A stretch of DNA of 64,000 nucleotides from Allomuricauda sp. TY007 (lineage in GTDB: Bacteria > Bacteroidota > Bacteroidia > Flavobacteriales > Flavobacteriaceae), in the NCBI RefSeq assembly GCF_010468565.1, contig NZ_WUEG01000014.1, forward strand, positions 1-64,000. The letters run 5' to 3'. Within the stretch, counting starts at the first letter, position 1; each line of letters begins with the position of its first letter. The position numbers were made by a program, and so were the translations under genes. The notes beneath the pieces are model-generated. The model was given only the letters and a program-made list of their open reading frames with translations. It was not told the origin of the DNA and searched no databases. This document shows positions 53,233 through 62,329 of the stretch, piece by piece.

Positions 53233-53365
53233 TGGGTTGGGGTTTTTGGTTATTTTTTTGACACTAAAACCATAATTAAGTCACATGTAATTAAGTGTAA
53301 TCACTTACATACGTTTACAAACGAAAACAAACAATTACAACCCGAATATCATTTTTAAGTGCTTC

Positions 53366-53373
53366 TAAGTTTG
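53366..53373 (+). promoter_or_regulatory. -7 box of ssb
   Basis: TAAGTTTG is a perfect TAnnTTTG, 58 bp before the ssb ATG. Upstream lie overlapping short dyads (gtcacatgtaattaagtgtaatcacttac, described in pieces: gtaatt/agtgtaatcactt) that could bind a regulator. Confidence 0.5.
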
Positions 53374-53430
53374 CCCTGTCGGACAATGAGAGTTCGATAA
53401 ACAATTTTTAAAAACTTAAATCTTACTATT

Positions 53431-53763
53431 ATGAATTCACTTAGAAACAAAGTACAATTGATCGGCAATTTAGGGAACGACCCAGAAATCATCACTTTGG
53501 AAAATGGGACCAAATTGGCCAAGTTTTCCATTGCCACCAACGAATCCTATAAAAATGTAAAAGGGGAAAAAGTAACCGATACGCAGTGGCACAATATTGT
53601 GGCCTGGGGAAAATTGGCAGAGATAACCGAGAATTTCCTTTCCAAGGGCAAAGAAGTAATGATAGAGGGTAAACTCACCAATCGCTCTTACGAAACCAAC
53701 GATGGTGAAAAAAGATACATTACCGAAATTAAATGCAACGAATTGTTGATGCTTGGAAAGTAA
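53431..53763 (+). CDS. ssb: Single-stranded DNA-binding protein, short form
   Basis: 110 residues: an OB fold from MNSLRNKVQLIGNLGNDPEI through AKFSIATNESYKN, WHNIVAWGKLAEI and VMIEGKLTNRSYE to the end KCNELLMLGK. The acidic DDDIPF-type tail used by normal SSB to recruit repair proteins is missing, since the frame stops right after the OB fold. It thus resembles a paralogue rather than the main replication SSB. Confidence 0.92.
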   Translation: MNSLRNKVQLIGNLGNDPEIITLENGTKLAKFSIATNESYKNVKGEKVTDTQWHNIVAWGKLAEITENFLSKGKEVMIEGKLTNRSYETNDGEKRYITEIKCNELLMLGK

Positions 53764-53786
53764 GTTAAAACAATCCACAACGACTT

Positions 53787-53812
53787 AAAAGGGGTAATGG
53801 CCCCTTTTTTGT
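53787..53812 (+). terminator. Intrinsic terminator after ssb
   Basis: aaaagggg (53787-53794) pairs with cccctttt (53801-53808) over taatgg, then a T run follows. Confidence 0.85.
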
Positions 53813-53904
53813 TTTTATGTTAGGGTAAATGCATTTTGAGTTGTTACATAACCAAACGCCAGAACTTTAGTAAATGAATAAAGTAATTTTTAAAACGTAT
53901 TTTA

Positions 53905-54312
53905 ATGAGGATAACAACTCTACTTACGGTACTGTTTGCTTTGGGTCTGGCGACCGTTGTTTCGGCACAGGACAACCCAGTTTCTTTCTATGAAAAACTA
54001 GCTCGAAAAGATGCGCAGCTTGAACAATCTTCAACCTTTTCCAGTTTAGAAGACGAAAAAGACTTTTGGTACGATCAAGTTCGCTATGAAAAGGATTTAA
54101 AGACTCAGGATAGTAAAGCCTACAATATTTATATGAATACAAAAAGGGCAGCCTATTCCGAACATGCAGAGTCTTGTAGAAACCAATGCACACATAGTGA
54201 CTACTATTACCAACAAGCTAGTTTCTACTTTACATATAAAAGTAATCAAAGCTTATCAAAAGAGGCCATTGGTACAATAGTCCAAGTAGCTTCACCCCGA
54301 AGCTTACAATAA
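53905..54312 (+). CDS. Small secreted protein of unknown function
   Basis: 135 residues with signal peptide MRITTLLTVLFALGLATVVSAQ. The mature protein has FYEKLARKDAQLEQSSTFSS, a helical middle and the cysteine pair CRNQC, which could form a disulfide. No family recognised. A terminator follows. Confidence 0.68.
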   Translation: MRITTLLTVLFALGLATVVSAQDNPVSFYEKLARKDAQLEQSSTFSSLEDEKDFWYDQVRYEKDLKTQDSKAYNIYMNTKRAAYSEHAESCRNQCTHSDYYYQQASFYFTYKSNQSLSKEAIGTIVQVASPRSLQ

Positions 54313-54340
54313 TATATAAGTCTTTTTAGTTGGTTGATAA

Positions 54341-54372
54341 AAGCGCCCCGATTTTTTTAAGGGGCGTTTTTT
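54341..54372 (+). terminator. Intrinsic terminator
   Basis: aagcgcccc (54341-54349) pairs with ggggcgttt (54361-54369), with one G-U pair, over 11 bases, followed by Ts to 54372. Confidence 0.82.
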
Positions 54373-54405
54373 ATAGTCAAATAAAAAAAGATATTGGGAA
54401 TATGG

Positions 54406-54567
54406 CTACGCCACTTTTTTCATCAAATCAAAGCAAGGACACTTTTTACAGCGTTTTTTTTCGCTTTTCTTATATTTTTCGCAACACTTGGATTTTACCT
54501 TGCCCGTTGGCGGTAATTCCCTAAGTTTTGCTTTTTTGAGTTTCTTTTTGTCCTTTTTCTTTCCCAT
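54406..54567 (-). CDS. Small lysine/cysteine-rich protein, 53 residues
   Basis: A leftward frame from the ATG at 54567 encodes MGKKKDKKKLKKAKLRELPP, then TGKVKSKCCEKYKKSEKKR and CKKCPCFDLMKKVA. Half the residues are basic, with CC and CxxCxC clusters able to hold zinc or another metal. I recall similar short proteins in Flavobacteria, without known function. The gene fills most of an otherwise empty 340-bp gap. Confidence 0.65.
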   Translation of the reverse strand: MGKKKDKKKLKKAKLRELPPTGKVKSKCCEKYKKSEKKRCKKCPCFDLMKKVA

Positions 54568-54649
54568 GGATAGAACCGAAATAGGGCACGAAAATAATTA
54601 TTTTAAATCAATCTAAATAAATAATTAACACAAATATCTTCTCAATGGT

Positions 54650-55492
54650 TTAAAAATGAAGGGAGAGGCCTAAAGTGTTTGGTCCAAAAGAAAGGTTCCA
54701 GCTCACATTTTTTGGCTTTTGGTCATTATACTTTTCATCGTACTTGGAGTCGAGGTATTTGTCGATGGACTCCACAATAAAGATGCTGAGCACTGTACTG
54801 AAAGCCACATCGGAAACCCAGTGAAAATCATCCAAAACACGCACAAGCCCCGGAATCATACCAACGGTGTATAGGCCGCCCTTGACCCACGGGCTTTTAA
54901 ACTGTTTGGCAATCGCGTAGGCGTTGCTAAAGGCCAGCATGGCATGGCCCGAAGGAAAGGAGTCGTAATCGTATACCCTATCCAAATGTAAGGGGTCGAA
55001 GGTTGCAGAACCAGCTCCGCTTTTGGGTCGGGCCCTACCAATGATTCGTTTACTTACTTGTTGAAGAAAACCTCCGGCGGTGGCAGAAGAGATCAGGAGC
55101 ACTCCTGTACGTCTCAGTTTTTCATTCTTGGTGAACAGACCTGCTAGATATACTCCCCCTGTGAGCATATAATTGTTTTCAGGGCTCCCGTACTCATGAC
55201 CGTAGTCCATGATGACATCCGGTATATCCTGATCAAAACCATTTTTCCATCTGTTGAGTTCATCATCAACGGTAAAAAGAAGCAACGTTCCCCCTGTCAA
55301 ATAACCAAAATTGGCCCAATCGTTACCTTTCCAATGAAATGGTCGGGAATAGGAATATCCGACTCCGCCGAACATATTCCCAATATCGTAGGTAAAGTTG
55401 TTCCAAAGGTTTTTCTCTTTTTTTGGTTGCAATTCTTGACCTGTCATGGAAGTGGTCAATAAAATAAAGGCGATGTATCTAAAAAATTTCAT
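54650..55492 (-). CDS. PAP2 family phosphatase
   Basis: 280 residues from the ATG at 55492, chosen because the signal-like MKFFRYIAFILLTTSMTGQ begins there. The three catalytic blocks of the acid phosphatase/haloperoxidase superfamily are seen: KRIIGRARP, SFPSGHAM, and RVLDDFHWVSDV. It probably dephosphorylates a lipid phosphate at the outer or periplasmic side; the substrate (undecaprenyl-PP or other) is not known. Confidence 0.9.
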   Translation of the reverse strand: MKFFRYIAFILLTTSMTGQELQPKKEKNLWNNFTYDIGNMFGGVGYSYSRPFHWKGNDWANFGYLTGGTLLLFTVDDELNRWKNGFDQDIPDVIMDYGHEYGSPENNYMLTGGVYLAGLFTKNEKLRRTGVLLISSATAGGFLQQVSKRIIGRARPKSGAGSATFDPLHLDRVYDYDSFPSGHAMLAFSNAYAIAKQFKSPWVKGGLYTVGMIPGLVRVLDDFHWVSDVAFSTVLSIFIVESIDKYLDSKYDEKYNDQKPKNVSWNLSFGPNTLGLSLHF

Positions 55493-55522
55493 GAGGCTGT
55501 AAAACAAAGGTAGTCGTCAAAA

Positions 55523-56425
55523 TTATGCATAAATATCTTGTGCCAGGCGAAAAGTGTTGGCGTGAGCCTCCACTATAATTCTAATCTCAGGCGAATAACC
55601 GCCGCCCATGCTACATTGAACAGGAATCTCGGCATCATTACAAGTTTGAAGCACAAAACGGTCCCGTTCCTTGCAACCATCCAATGTCATGGAAAGGGTA
55701 CCCAATTTATCGGATTCCAAAACATCCACTCCACAGAGGTAGAAAATAAAATCGGGCTGTACTTGCTCCAATAATTCAGGTAAAGTTCTTTTTAGTATGG
55801 ATAGGTATTCTTTATCCGTAGTACCTTTTTCCAAAGGAATGTCCAAGTCTGAGCTTTCCTTTTTAAAGGGATAGTTGCCCTTGCCATGCATGGAAAAGGT
55901 GAAAACAGAAAGGTCGGTCTGAAAGATTTCAGCGGTGCCATTTCCTTGGTGAACGTCCAAGTCTACAATCAAAACTTTTTTGGCCAATTGGTTGCTCAAA
56001 AGATAGCGTGCTCCAATGGCTTGGTCGTTCAACATGCAAAAGGCCTCGCCCCTGTTCGAATAGGCATGATGCGTTCCACCCGCAATGTTCATGGCGATGC
56101 CATTTTCAAGCGCAAATTCACATCCTTTTATAGTGCCGTCAGCTATGATGCGTTCCCTTTGGACAAGTTCATTGCTCAAAGGAAAACCAATCTTTCTAGC
56201 TTCTCTTTTGGATAACTCCAAATTGACCAAATCTTCGAAATAAGCTGCGCTATGAGCTGCCAAAATATGATGATCTTTGGGAAGGGAAGGCTCAAAAAAG
56301 TTGTCTTCTGTGCAGGTGCCCTCATAAAGTAATTGCTGTGGCAACAGCTCGTACTTGATCATCGGGAAACGATGCCCTTCGGGCAATGGATGCTTGTAAA
56401 TGGGGTGATAGGCAATCTTGAGCAT
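55523..56425 (-). CDS. Histone deacetylase family (HDAC-like) hydrolase
   Basis: 300 residues. The zinc hydrolase fold shows GTHHAYSNRGEAFCMLND, VLIVDLDVHQGNGTAEIF with its metal Asp/His ligands, and the FYLCGVDVLESDKLGTLSM loop with the third ligand. Bacterial members deacetylate polyamines, acetoin or other amides rather than histones. It starts directly after the tex stop codon (TAA then ATG), so the two are co-transcribed. Confidence 0.9.
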   Translation of the reverse strand: MLKIAYHPIYKHPLPEGHRFPMIKYELLPQQLLYEGTCTEDNFFEPSLPKDHHILAAHSAAYFEDLVNLELSKREARKIGFPLSNELVQRERIIADGTIKGCEFALENGIAMNIAGGTHHAYSNRGEAFCMLNDQAIGARYLLSNQLAKKVLIVDLDVHQGNGTAEIFQTDLSVFTFSMHGKGNYPFKKESSDLDIPLEKGTTDKEYLSILKRTLPELLEQVQPDFIFYLCGVDVLESDKLGTLSMTLDGCKERDRFVLQTCNDAEIPVQCSMGGGYSPEIRIIVEAHANTFRLAQDIYA

Positions 56426-58558
56426 TTAAGCACCTTGTTTATGCAATGCCAACTGTATGCGCTTTCGAGGCACGTCCACATCCAATACTTTTACTACCAC
56501 TTGCTGATGAAGACTTACGTGTTCGTTGACATCCTTTACAAAAGTATCCGATAGGTTGGAAATATGAATCAAGCCGCTCTCTTTGATTCCAATATCCACA
56601 AAGCAGCCGAAATTGGTGATGTTGTTGACTATGCCCGGCAACAATTGACCTTCGCGCAAATCGGTGATTTCCTTGATATTTTGGTTAAAAGTGAACACCT
56701 TGGCCTTTTCTCGAAGATCCAGTCCGGGTTTTTCCAACTCCTTTACAATATCCTCCAAGGTGGGCATTCCTATGGTGTCAGTGCAATAGGTTTTTAGATT
56801 GATACCTTGCAGGGCCGACTTGTTCCCAACAATCTCTTGGGGTGAAACACTTTGGTCCTTCGCCATTTTGGAAACCAAGCCATAACTCTCAGGGTGTACT
56901 GCGGAATCATCCAAAGGGTTATCGCCATTTTTGATGCGTAGGAACCCAGCACTCTGTTCAAAGGCCTTGCCGCCCAAGCGAGCTACTTTTTTAATTTCTT
57001 CCCTACTTTTGAATGCTCCGTTTTCATTTCGGTGGGCCACAATATTCTCTGCTAGTTTTGGCCCAATGCCCGATACGTAGCTTAACAGCGATACACTTGC
57101 CGTGTTGATATTTACTCCAACTGAGTTTACACAGCTTTCCACCACGGTGTCCAAGGATGTTTTTAGTTGGGTCTGGTCCACATCGTGCTGGTATTGCCCA
57201 ACCCCGATGGATTTTGCATCAATTTTGACAAGTTCAGCCAAAGGGTCCGCCAAACGACGACCGATGGAAACCGCTCCTCTGACCGTAACATCGTAATTGG
57301 GGAATTCCTCCCGTGCAATTTTGGAAGCGGAGTAAATGGATGCCCCGGCTTCGCTCACCACAAATACATCAATGTCTTTTTTAAAAGGTACACGCTTCAC
57401 CAATTGCTCTGTTTCGCGAGATGCCGTTCCGTTGCCAATGGCAATGGCCTCGATTTTATAGGCATCCACCAAGGAGCTTATTTTTTTGATGGCACCCGAA
57501 CTATCCCGTTGTGGCGGATGGGGATAAATGGTTTCGTTGTGCTTTAAATCGCCCTGCTCGTCCAAACAAACCACTTTGCAGCCTGTTCTAAAACCGGGGT
57601 CAATGGCCAAAATGCGTTTTTCACCTAGCGGGGCACCGAGCAATAACTGTTTTAGATTTTTGGAAAAAACCTGAATGGCCGAAGCATCCGCTTTTTCCTT
57701 GGCGGTTTTTAAAATTTCTTTGGATAATGATGGGAACAAGAGCCTTTTGTAGGCATCTGTAATGGCCAATTCAATCTGCTCCGCACATGCATTGTTGGAT
57801 TTGATCAAGCGGCGTTCCATGTTTTGGAGTGCACGGTCATCATCAATTTCGATTTTCACCCGAATGAAGCCTTCTTTTTCCGCACGCATAATGGCCAAAA
57901 ACCGGTGTGATGGACAGCGGCTCAAGGATTCGCTCCAATCAAAATAATCACGGAACTTTTGGGCTTTCTCGTCTTCTTTTTTGGTTTTAACTACCTTGGT
58001 GGTGATCAAAGCGTGCCGCTCTAATTGACCGCGAAGTTGATTTCGGATATCGGTACGCTCATTAATCCATTCCGAAATGATGTGTCGAGCACCCTCAAGG
58101 GCATCATCTTCGTTGATGACTTCCTTGCTGAGGTATTGGGAGGCGATGTATTCAATTTCATCGCTCCGTTGCGCCATTATGATTTTGGCCAAAGGCTCCA
58201 ATCCGTTTTTGCGAGCAGTCTCTGCTTTGGTCTTTTTGCTCTTCTTGAAGGGAAGGTACAAGTCTTCCAAACTGGTCAAATCGGTACAGTTCAGAAATTT
58301 GGCTTCCAGTTCCGTGGTAAGGGCATCCTGTTCCTTTACCGCTTTGATGATGGCTGCTTTCCTTTTTTCCAGTGCTTCAAACTGCGCTTTGTACTCCACA
58401 ATGGAACCAATCTGGACCTCGTCCAAATTGCCCGTACGTTCCTTACGGTATCGAGAAATAAAGGGAACGGTGCAATCTTCGTTTAAAAGTGCCACGGTGT
58501 TCTCCACACTTTTTTCCGAAAGATTGGTATGGCGAACGATATAGGGGACAAGTTGCAT
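56426..58558 (-). CDS. tex: Tex-type transcription accessory protein
   Basis: 710 residues: N-terminal helical Tex domain, YqgF-like RNase H fold around KRILAIDPGFRTGCKVVCLD, helix-hairpin-helix motifs around YVSGIGPKLAENIVAHRN, and a C-terminal S1 RNA-binding domain (about 630-705, GIVNNITNFGCFVDIGIKESG). Tex proteins bind nucleic acid and aid transcription or stress tolerance. Length is slightly below the average of about 750-770, with the S1 domain close to the end. Confidence 0.93.
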   Translation of the reverse strand: MQLVPYIVRHTNLSEKSVENTVALLNEDCTVPFISRYRKERTGNLDEVQIGSIVEYKAQFEALEKRKAAIIKAVKEQDALTTELEAKFLNCTDLTSLEDLYLPFKKSKKTKAETARKNGLEPLAKIIMAQRSDEIEYIASQYLSKEVINEDDALEGARHIISEWINERTDIRNQLRGQLERHALITTKVVKTKKEDEKAQKFRDYFDWSESLSRCPSHRFLAIMRAEKEGFIRVKIEIDDDRALQNMERRLIKSNNACAEQIELAITDAYKRLLFPSLSKEILKTAKEKADASAIQVFSKNLKQLLLGAPLGEKRILAIDPGFRTGCKVVCLDEQGDLKHNETIYPHPPQRDSSGAIKKISSLVDAYKIEAIAIGNGTASRETEQLVKRVPFKKDIDVFVVSEAGASIYSASKIAREEFPNYDVTVRGAVSIGRRLADPLAELVKIDAKSIGVGQYQHDVDQTQLKTSLDTVVESCVNSVGVNINTASVSLLSYVSGIGPKLAENIVAHRNENGAFKSREEIKKVARLGGKAFEQSAGFLRIKNGDNPLDDSAVHPESYGLVSKMAKDQSVSPQEIVGNKSALQGINLKTYCTDTIGMPTLEDIVKELEKPGLDLREKAKVFTFNQNIKEITDLREGQLLPGIVNNITNFGCFVDIGIKESGLIHISNLSDTFVKDVNEHVSLHQQVVVKVLDVDVPRKRIQLALHKQGA

Positions 58559-58619
58559 TCTTAATGTATTTTAAGCAGGGTTGATTTAGGAGGTTTTCAT
58601 AACCTTGGGCCTGAAAGGA

Positions 58620-60071
58620 TTAAAATTTAAATAAAATGTATTCGTCCTGTTTCTTGTTGTAATAACCCCAGATATATGATTTATTAAATTTAAAAACAGT
58701 TTCCGCATCCTTGTTATTTATTTTATCAGCTACTTCCTGTATCTTATCGAAAACGTTTTTTGGAATCTCTCCTTTTTTATGGTTTAAATCTTGGTCGAAC
58801 AAACACTCGATTCGAGTAGCTTTTGTTGATGAATAACTTCCGTAGGCAAAAAATGTCGGATTAAATGTAACGGTAAAGGCACCAGCGGCTCCTACGGGAA
58901 AACCAAAACCGGGCATCATCATGGGAGCACCACCTCTATGTATTTCGCTTTTTGAACCCATGGTAATTATATAGTGGTCATTATGTTTTGTGACTGCAAT
59001 TCCAATGTCTTCCCTCTCAAGCCTCCTTAAAAACTTACTAGTCTTTTCCATTTCGCGATATTTGCTGTAAGTGCCATTTTCTTGAATTACAGGGGTGTTT
59101 TTGAACGAGATTTCTTCTCCTTTTTCAACCGTCACACTTTTTAGCTCCTTTTTACCATCCAGTGATTTTACCGAAAATGTCATTTGATTTTTTGTGGATG
59201 CGATGTGAAAAATCTTGTCTTCCAGTATAAATGAATTTGAGTTCGCAGAGGCTTCAGAAAAGGTTGGTTTTTCTATTGATGTTAAAGAATAACTCAAATC
59301 TTTTGTGGAAATGTCAATGATGTGAGTATACTCCTCAGTCTCAGCAGTCAATTTAAATCCAGCCTTTTCAGGATACATTTTTACAATTTCGCTTGTAGTT
59401 TCAATGGAATTGGGAGATTCGGGGTCAATTTTGTCTACTTTAAATGAGTAGGTGCTTCTGCCTGTTTCTCTTGCTCCTCCCCAAGCCATTATCCTATTGA
59501 GGTTTTGCTCGTTTCCAAAATTGTCAATAAACCTTTCTTGTGAAAGATCGAGTGTCTCCTTTGTAAAAGCATTTCCTTCTTCAAAAATGTACAAATTTAA
59601 TAAGCTGCTTTCCTTGGTCATGGTTATCAGATGAAACTTAGAAACGTTGCTATATCCTTCCACATAAACCTCGTCTTTTAGTTTGAAATCGTAAAGGGTT
59701 TCTTTCGTTGTCCCATTTTCAAAATCAAAAAGTACACTTCCAAACCTTTTGTCCTTTTTGTCTTTTAAAAACAATCGGATTTGGTAATTTTTGATGGAGT
59801 AACCAATTATTTGATTATATTTTTTTGGAAGTCCTTCCGATGTGAACCTATCAATCAATTTTAGATCTGGAGTGTATAAGAAGCCATACAGTTTATTTTC
59901 ATCATCTAGGAAAATGGCCAAATTCCCAGTCCGGTCATCAACTATAGTAAAGGCTGTGTGAACCTTTCTACTTCCATCTTTCAAATCGTTGGGTATTTCC
60001 AATAATTTTTCTTGTGCGCTGCTAAATTGAACCAATAACAGCAACAACAATAATAGAATTTGATTTTTCAT
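58620..60071 (-). CDS. Secreted flavobacterial protein of unknown function
   Basis: 483 residues with a very leucine-rich signal peptide (KNQILLLLLLLLVQFSSAQ). The mature protein has propeller-like strand repeats (DRTGNLAIFLDDENKLYGFL, NYQIRLFLKDKKDKRFGSVL, EYTHIIDISTKDLSYSLTS) and a glycine/proline/methionine stretch (GGAPMMMPGFGFPVGAAGAF) near residue 385. No family recognised. It starts 15 bp after metG. Confidence 0.72.
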   Translation of the reverse strand: MKNQILLLLLLLLVQFSSAQEKLLEIPNDLKDGSRKVHTAFTIVDDRTGNLAIFLDDENKLYGFLYTPDLKLIDRFTSEGLPKKYNQIIGYSIKNYQIRLFLKDKKDKRFGSVLFDFENGTTKETLYDFKLKDEVYVEGYSNVSKFHLITMTKESSLLNLYIFEEGNAFTKETLDLSQERFIDNFGNEQNLNRIMAWGGARETGRSTYSFKVDKIDPESPNSIETTSEIVKMYPEKAGFKLTAETEEYTHIIDISTKDLSYSLTSIEKPTFSEASANSNSFILEDKIFHIASTKNQMTFSVKSLDGKKELKSVTVEKGEEISFKNTPVIQENGTYSKYREMEKTSKFLRRLEREDIGIAVTKHNDHYIITMGSKSEIHRGGAPMMMPGFGFPVGAAGAFTVTFNPTFFAYGSYSSTKATRIECLFDQDLNHKKGEIPKNVFDKIQEVADKINNKDAETVFKFNKSYIWGYYNKKQDEYILFKF

Positions 60072-60086
60072 GGAATGAATAACTGA

Positions 60087-62186
60087 TTAATTTATGGTCT
60101 CCCCGTTGCTTACGTTTTGTTCATCAGGATTTACAAATACGAGCTTCCCGTCTTTGTCCTCCGTCATCAAAATCATACCCTGACTTTCCACACCGCGAAG
60201 TTTTCTTGGGGCCAAGTTGGCAACAACGGTAACTTTTTTGCCCACAATGTCTTCGGGTTTAAAACTATTGGCAATACCCGATACAATGGTTCGTGTGTCC
60301 AGACCAGTATCTACCTTCAACACCAAAAGTTTGTTGGCTTTGGGCATTTTTTCAGCTTCGATAATGGTTCCCACACGCATATCGAGTTTGGAAAAATCAT
60401 CAAAGGTGATGGTGTCTTTTTGTGGCGCTACTTCCTTGTCCATTTGTGCGTTGATTTTTTTAGTGGCTTCCAATTTGTCCAATTGTTGTTGAATCTCTTT
60501 GTCCTCTATTTTTCTGAAGAGCAATTCGCTTTTGTTGATGGTGTGCCCAGCGGAAAGCAAAGTTTCGGTTGTGGCAACTCCGTCCCAATCGGTCTCGACT
60601 GCGCTCGACCTGACACCGTCTTTGTCATTCTGAGCAACGTGAAGAATCTTTTTCAATTTCTCCGAAGTAAACGGTAAGAAAGGCTCACTCAAAATTGCTA
60701 ATCCCGTCGCAATCTGAAGAGCAACGTACATAATGGTCTTTACACGCTCTTCATTTGTTTTGATGAGTTTCCAAGGTTCTTGGTCGGCCAAATATTTGTT
60801 CCCCAATCGCGCCAGGTTCATCAATTCTTGGCTTCCTTCGCGGAAACGGTAGCGCTCCAAAGAACTGGAAAGGATTTTTGGATACTCTTTCAAATCATTC
60901 AAGGCCTGTTTGTCGACCTCGGTGAAGTCTGATGGAGCGGGAACTTCGCCTCCGTAGTATTTATGTGTTAAAACTGCGACCCGGTTTACGAAATTTCCAA
61001 AAATGGCCACGAGTTCGTTGTTGTTTCTGGATTGAAAATCCTTCCATGTAAAATCGTTGTCCTTGGTCTCGGGTGCGTTGGCAGTCAAGGTATATCTGAG
61101 CACATCCTGCATATCCGGAAACTCTTCCAAATATTCGTGCAGCCAGACCGCCCAGTTTTTTGAGGTGGAAAGCTTATTTCCTTCAAGATTCAAAAACTCA
61201 TTGGCCGGAACGTTGTCAGGTAAAATATAATCGCCGTTTGCCTCCAACATACTCGGGAAGATGATGCAGTGGAACACAATATTGTCCTTACCGATAAAGT
61301 GTACCAATTTGGTGTCCTTGTCCTTCCAATACGGTTCCCAGTCCTTGCCCTCGCGTTCCGCCCATTCTTTGGTGGAGGAAATGTAGCCGATGGGCGCATC
61401 AAACCATACGTACAATACTTTACCTTCGCCGCCTTCAACGGGAACGGGAATGCCCCAATCCAAATCGCGGGTCACGGCACGGGGTTTCAGCCCTTCATCT
61501 ATCCAGGATTTGCACTGTCCGTACACATTGGGTTTCCAATCGGATTTATGTTCTTCCAGAATCCATTTTTTCAAAAAACCTTCGTAGCGGTCCAATGGCA
61601 AAAACCAATGTTTTGTCTTTTTTAAAGTGGGAACGGTACCCGTAATGGTCGATTTTGGTTTGATAAGGTCTGTAGCATTGAGCGATGACCCACAATTTTC
61701 ACATTGGTCGCCATAGGCTTCCTCGTGTCCACATTTGGGACATGTCCCGATAACGAATCGGTCCGCCAAAAACTGTTTGGCCTCGTCATCGTACAATTGT
61801 TCGGTTTCCTCTTCGATAAAGTCTCCTTGCTCGTACATTTTTTTGAAGAATTCCGAAGCGGTTTCGTGGTGAATTTGTGCCGATGTTCTGGAATAATTAT
61901 CAAAGGAAATACCAAAATCAACAAACGATTTTTTGATGACGCTGTGGTACTTGTCTATAATTTCTTTTGGGGTAACGCCTTCTTTTTTGGCCTTCATGGA
62001 GATGGCCACACCATGCTCGTCACTGCCACACACAAAGGCGACATCGTTGCCCTTTAATCGTAAGTAACGGGAGTAAATATCAGCAGGAACATATACGCCG
62101 GCCAAGTGGCCAATATGGATTGGGCCATTGGTGTAGGGCAATGCCGCGGTAATGGTATATCTAGAAGGAGATGTATTTTGAGCCAT
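60087..62186 (-). CDS. metG: Methionyl-tRNA synthetase
   Basis: 699 residues. The Rossmann core has [20 protein letters not shown] (HIGH motif) and the KMSKS-type loop [14 protein letters not shown]; a zinc knuckle [18 protein letters not shown] lies near residue 150. The C-terminal tRNA-binding domain (about 595-699) includes [19 protein letters not shown]. Between the anticodon domain and this tail, residues of the segment [19 protein letters not shown] look like an inserted repeat rather than enzyme sequence. The enzyme charges tRNA-Met and initiator tRNA. Confidence 0.96.
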   Translation of the reverse strand: MAQNTSPSRYTITAALPYTNGPIHIGHLAGVYVPADIYSRYLRLKGNDVAFVCGSDEHGVAISMKAKKEGVTPKEIIDKYHSVIKKSFVDFGISFDNYSRTSAQIHHETASEFFKKMYEQGDFIEEETEQLYDDEAKQFLADRFVIGTCPKCGHEEAYGDQCENCGSSLNATDLIKPKSTITGTVPTLKKTKHWFLPLDRYEGFLKKWILEEHKSDWKPNVYGQCKSWIDEGLKPRAVTRDLDWGIPVPVEGGEGKVLYVWFDAPIGYISSTKEWAEREGKDWEPYWKDKDTKLVHFIGKDNIVFHCIIFPSMLEANGDYILPDNVPANEFLNLEGNKLSTSKNWAVWLHEYLEEFPDMQDVLRYTLTANAPETKDNDFTWKDFQSRNNNELVAIFGNFVNRVAVLTHKYYGGEVPAPSDFTEVDKQALNDLKEYPKILSSSLERYRFREGSQELMNLARLGNKYLADQEPWKLIKTNEERVKTIMYVALQIATGLAILSEPFLPFTSEKLKKILHVAQNDKDGVRSSAVETDWDGVATTETLLSAGHTINKSELLFRKIEDKEIQQQLDKLEATKKINAQMDKEVAPQKDTITFDDFSKLDMRVGTIIEAEKMPKANKLLVLKVDTGLDTRTIVSGIANSFKPEDIVGKKVTVVANLAPRKLRGVESQGMILMTEDKDGKLVFVNPDEQNVSNGETIN
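60591..60648. repeat. Dispersed palindromic repeat inserted in frame in metG
   Basis: The bases read on the minus strand as agattcttcacgttgctcag, aatgacaaagacggtgtcag and gtcgagcgcagtcgagacc. This resembles the TTCGACTGCGCTCAG/AATGACAAA dispersed repeats of flavobacterial genomes, which usually lie between genes. Here it keeps the metG frame open and adds about 19 residues. Confidence 0.55.
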
Positions 62187-62234
62187 TTAGATTTAATTAG
62201 GCCCCAAAAATACTGATTTTAACGGGATACACAT

Positions 62235-62299
62235 AAAAAACGAAACCCTCGAAAATGCGACCCGATTTGGGGTGTGGGGTACATTGTCGAAGGGTTCCG
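62235..62299 (-). terminator. Terminator candidate after the DUF1501 gene
   Basis: On the minus strand, cggaacccttcga (62299-62287) pairs with tcgagggtttcg (62252-62241), with one bulged base, over a 34-base loop, and TTTTTT follows (62240-62235). The long loop makes this tentative. Confidence 0.45.
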
Positions 62300-62329
62300 A
62301 AAAATGAATTGAAATGTGTACTGTTTTCT

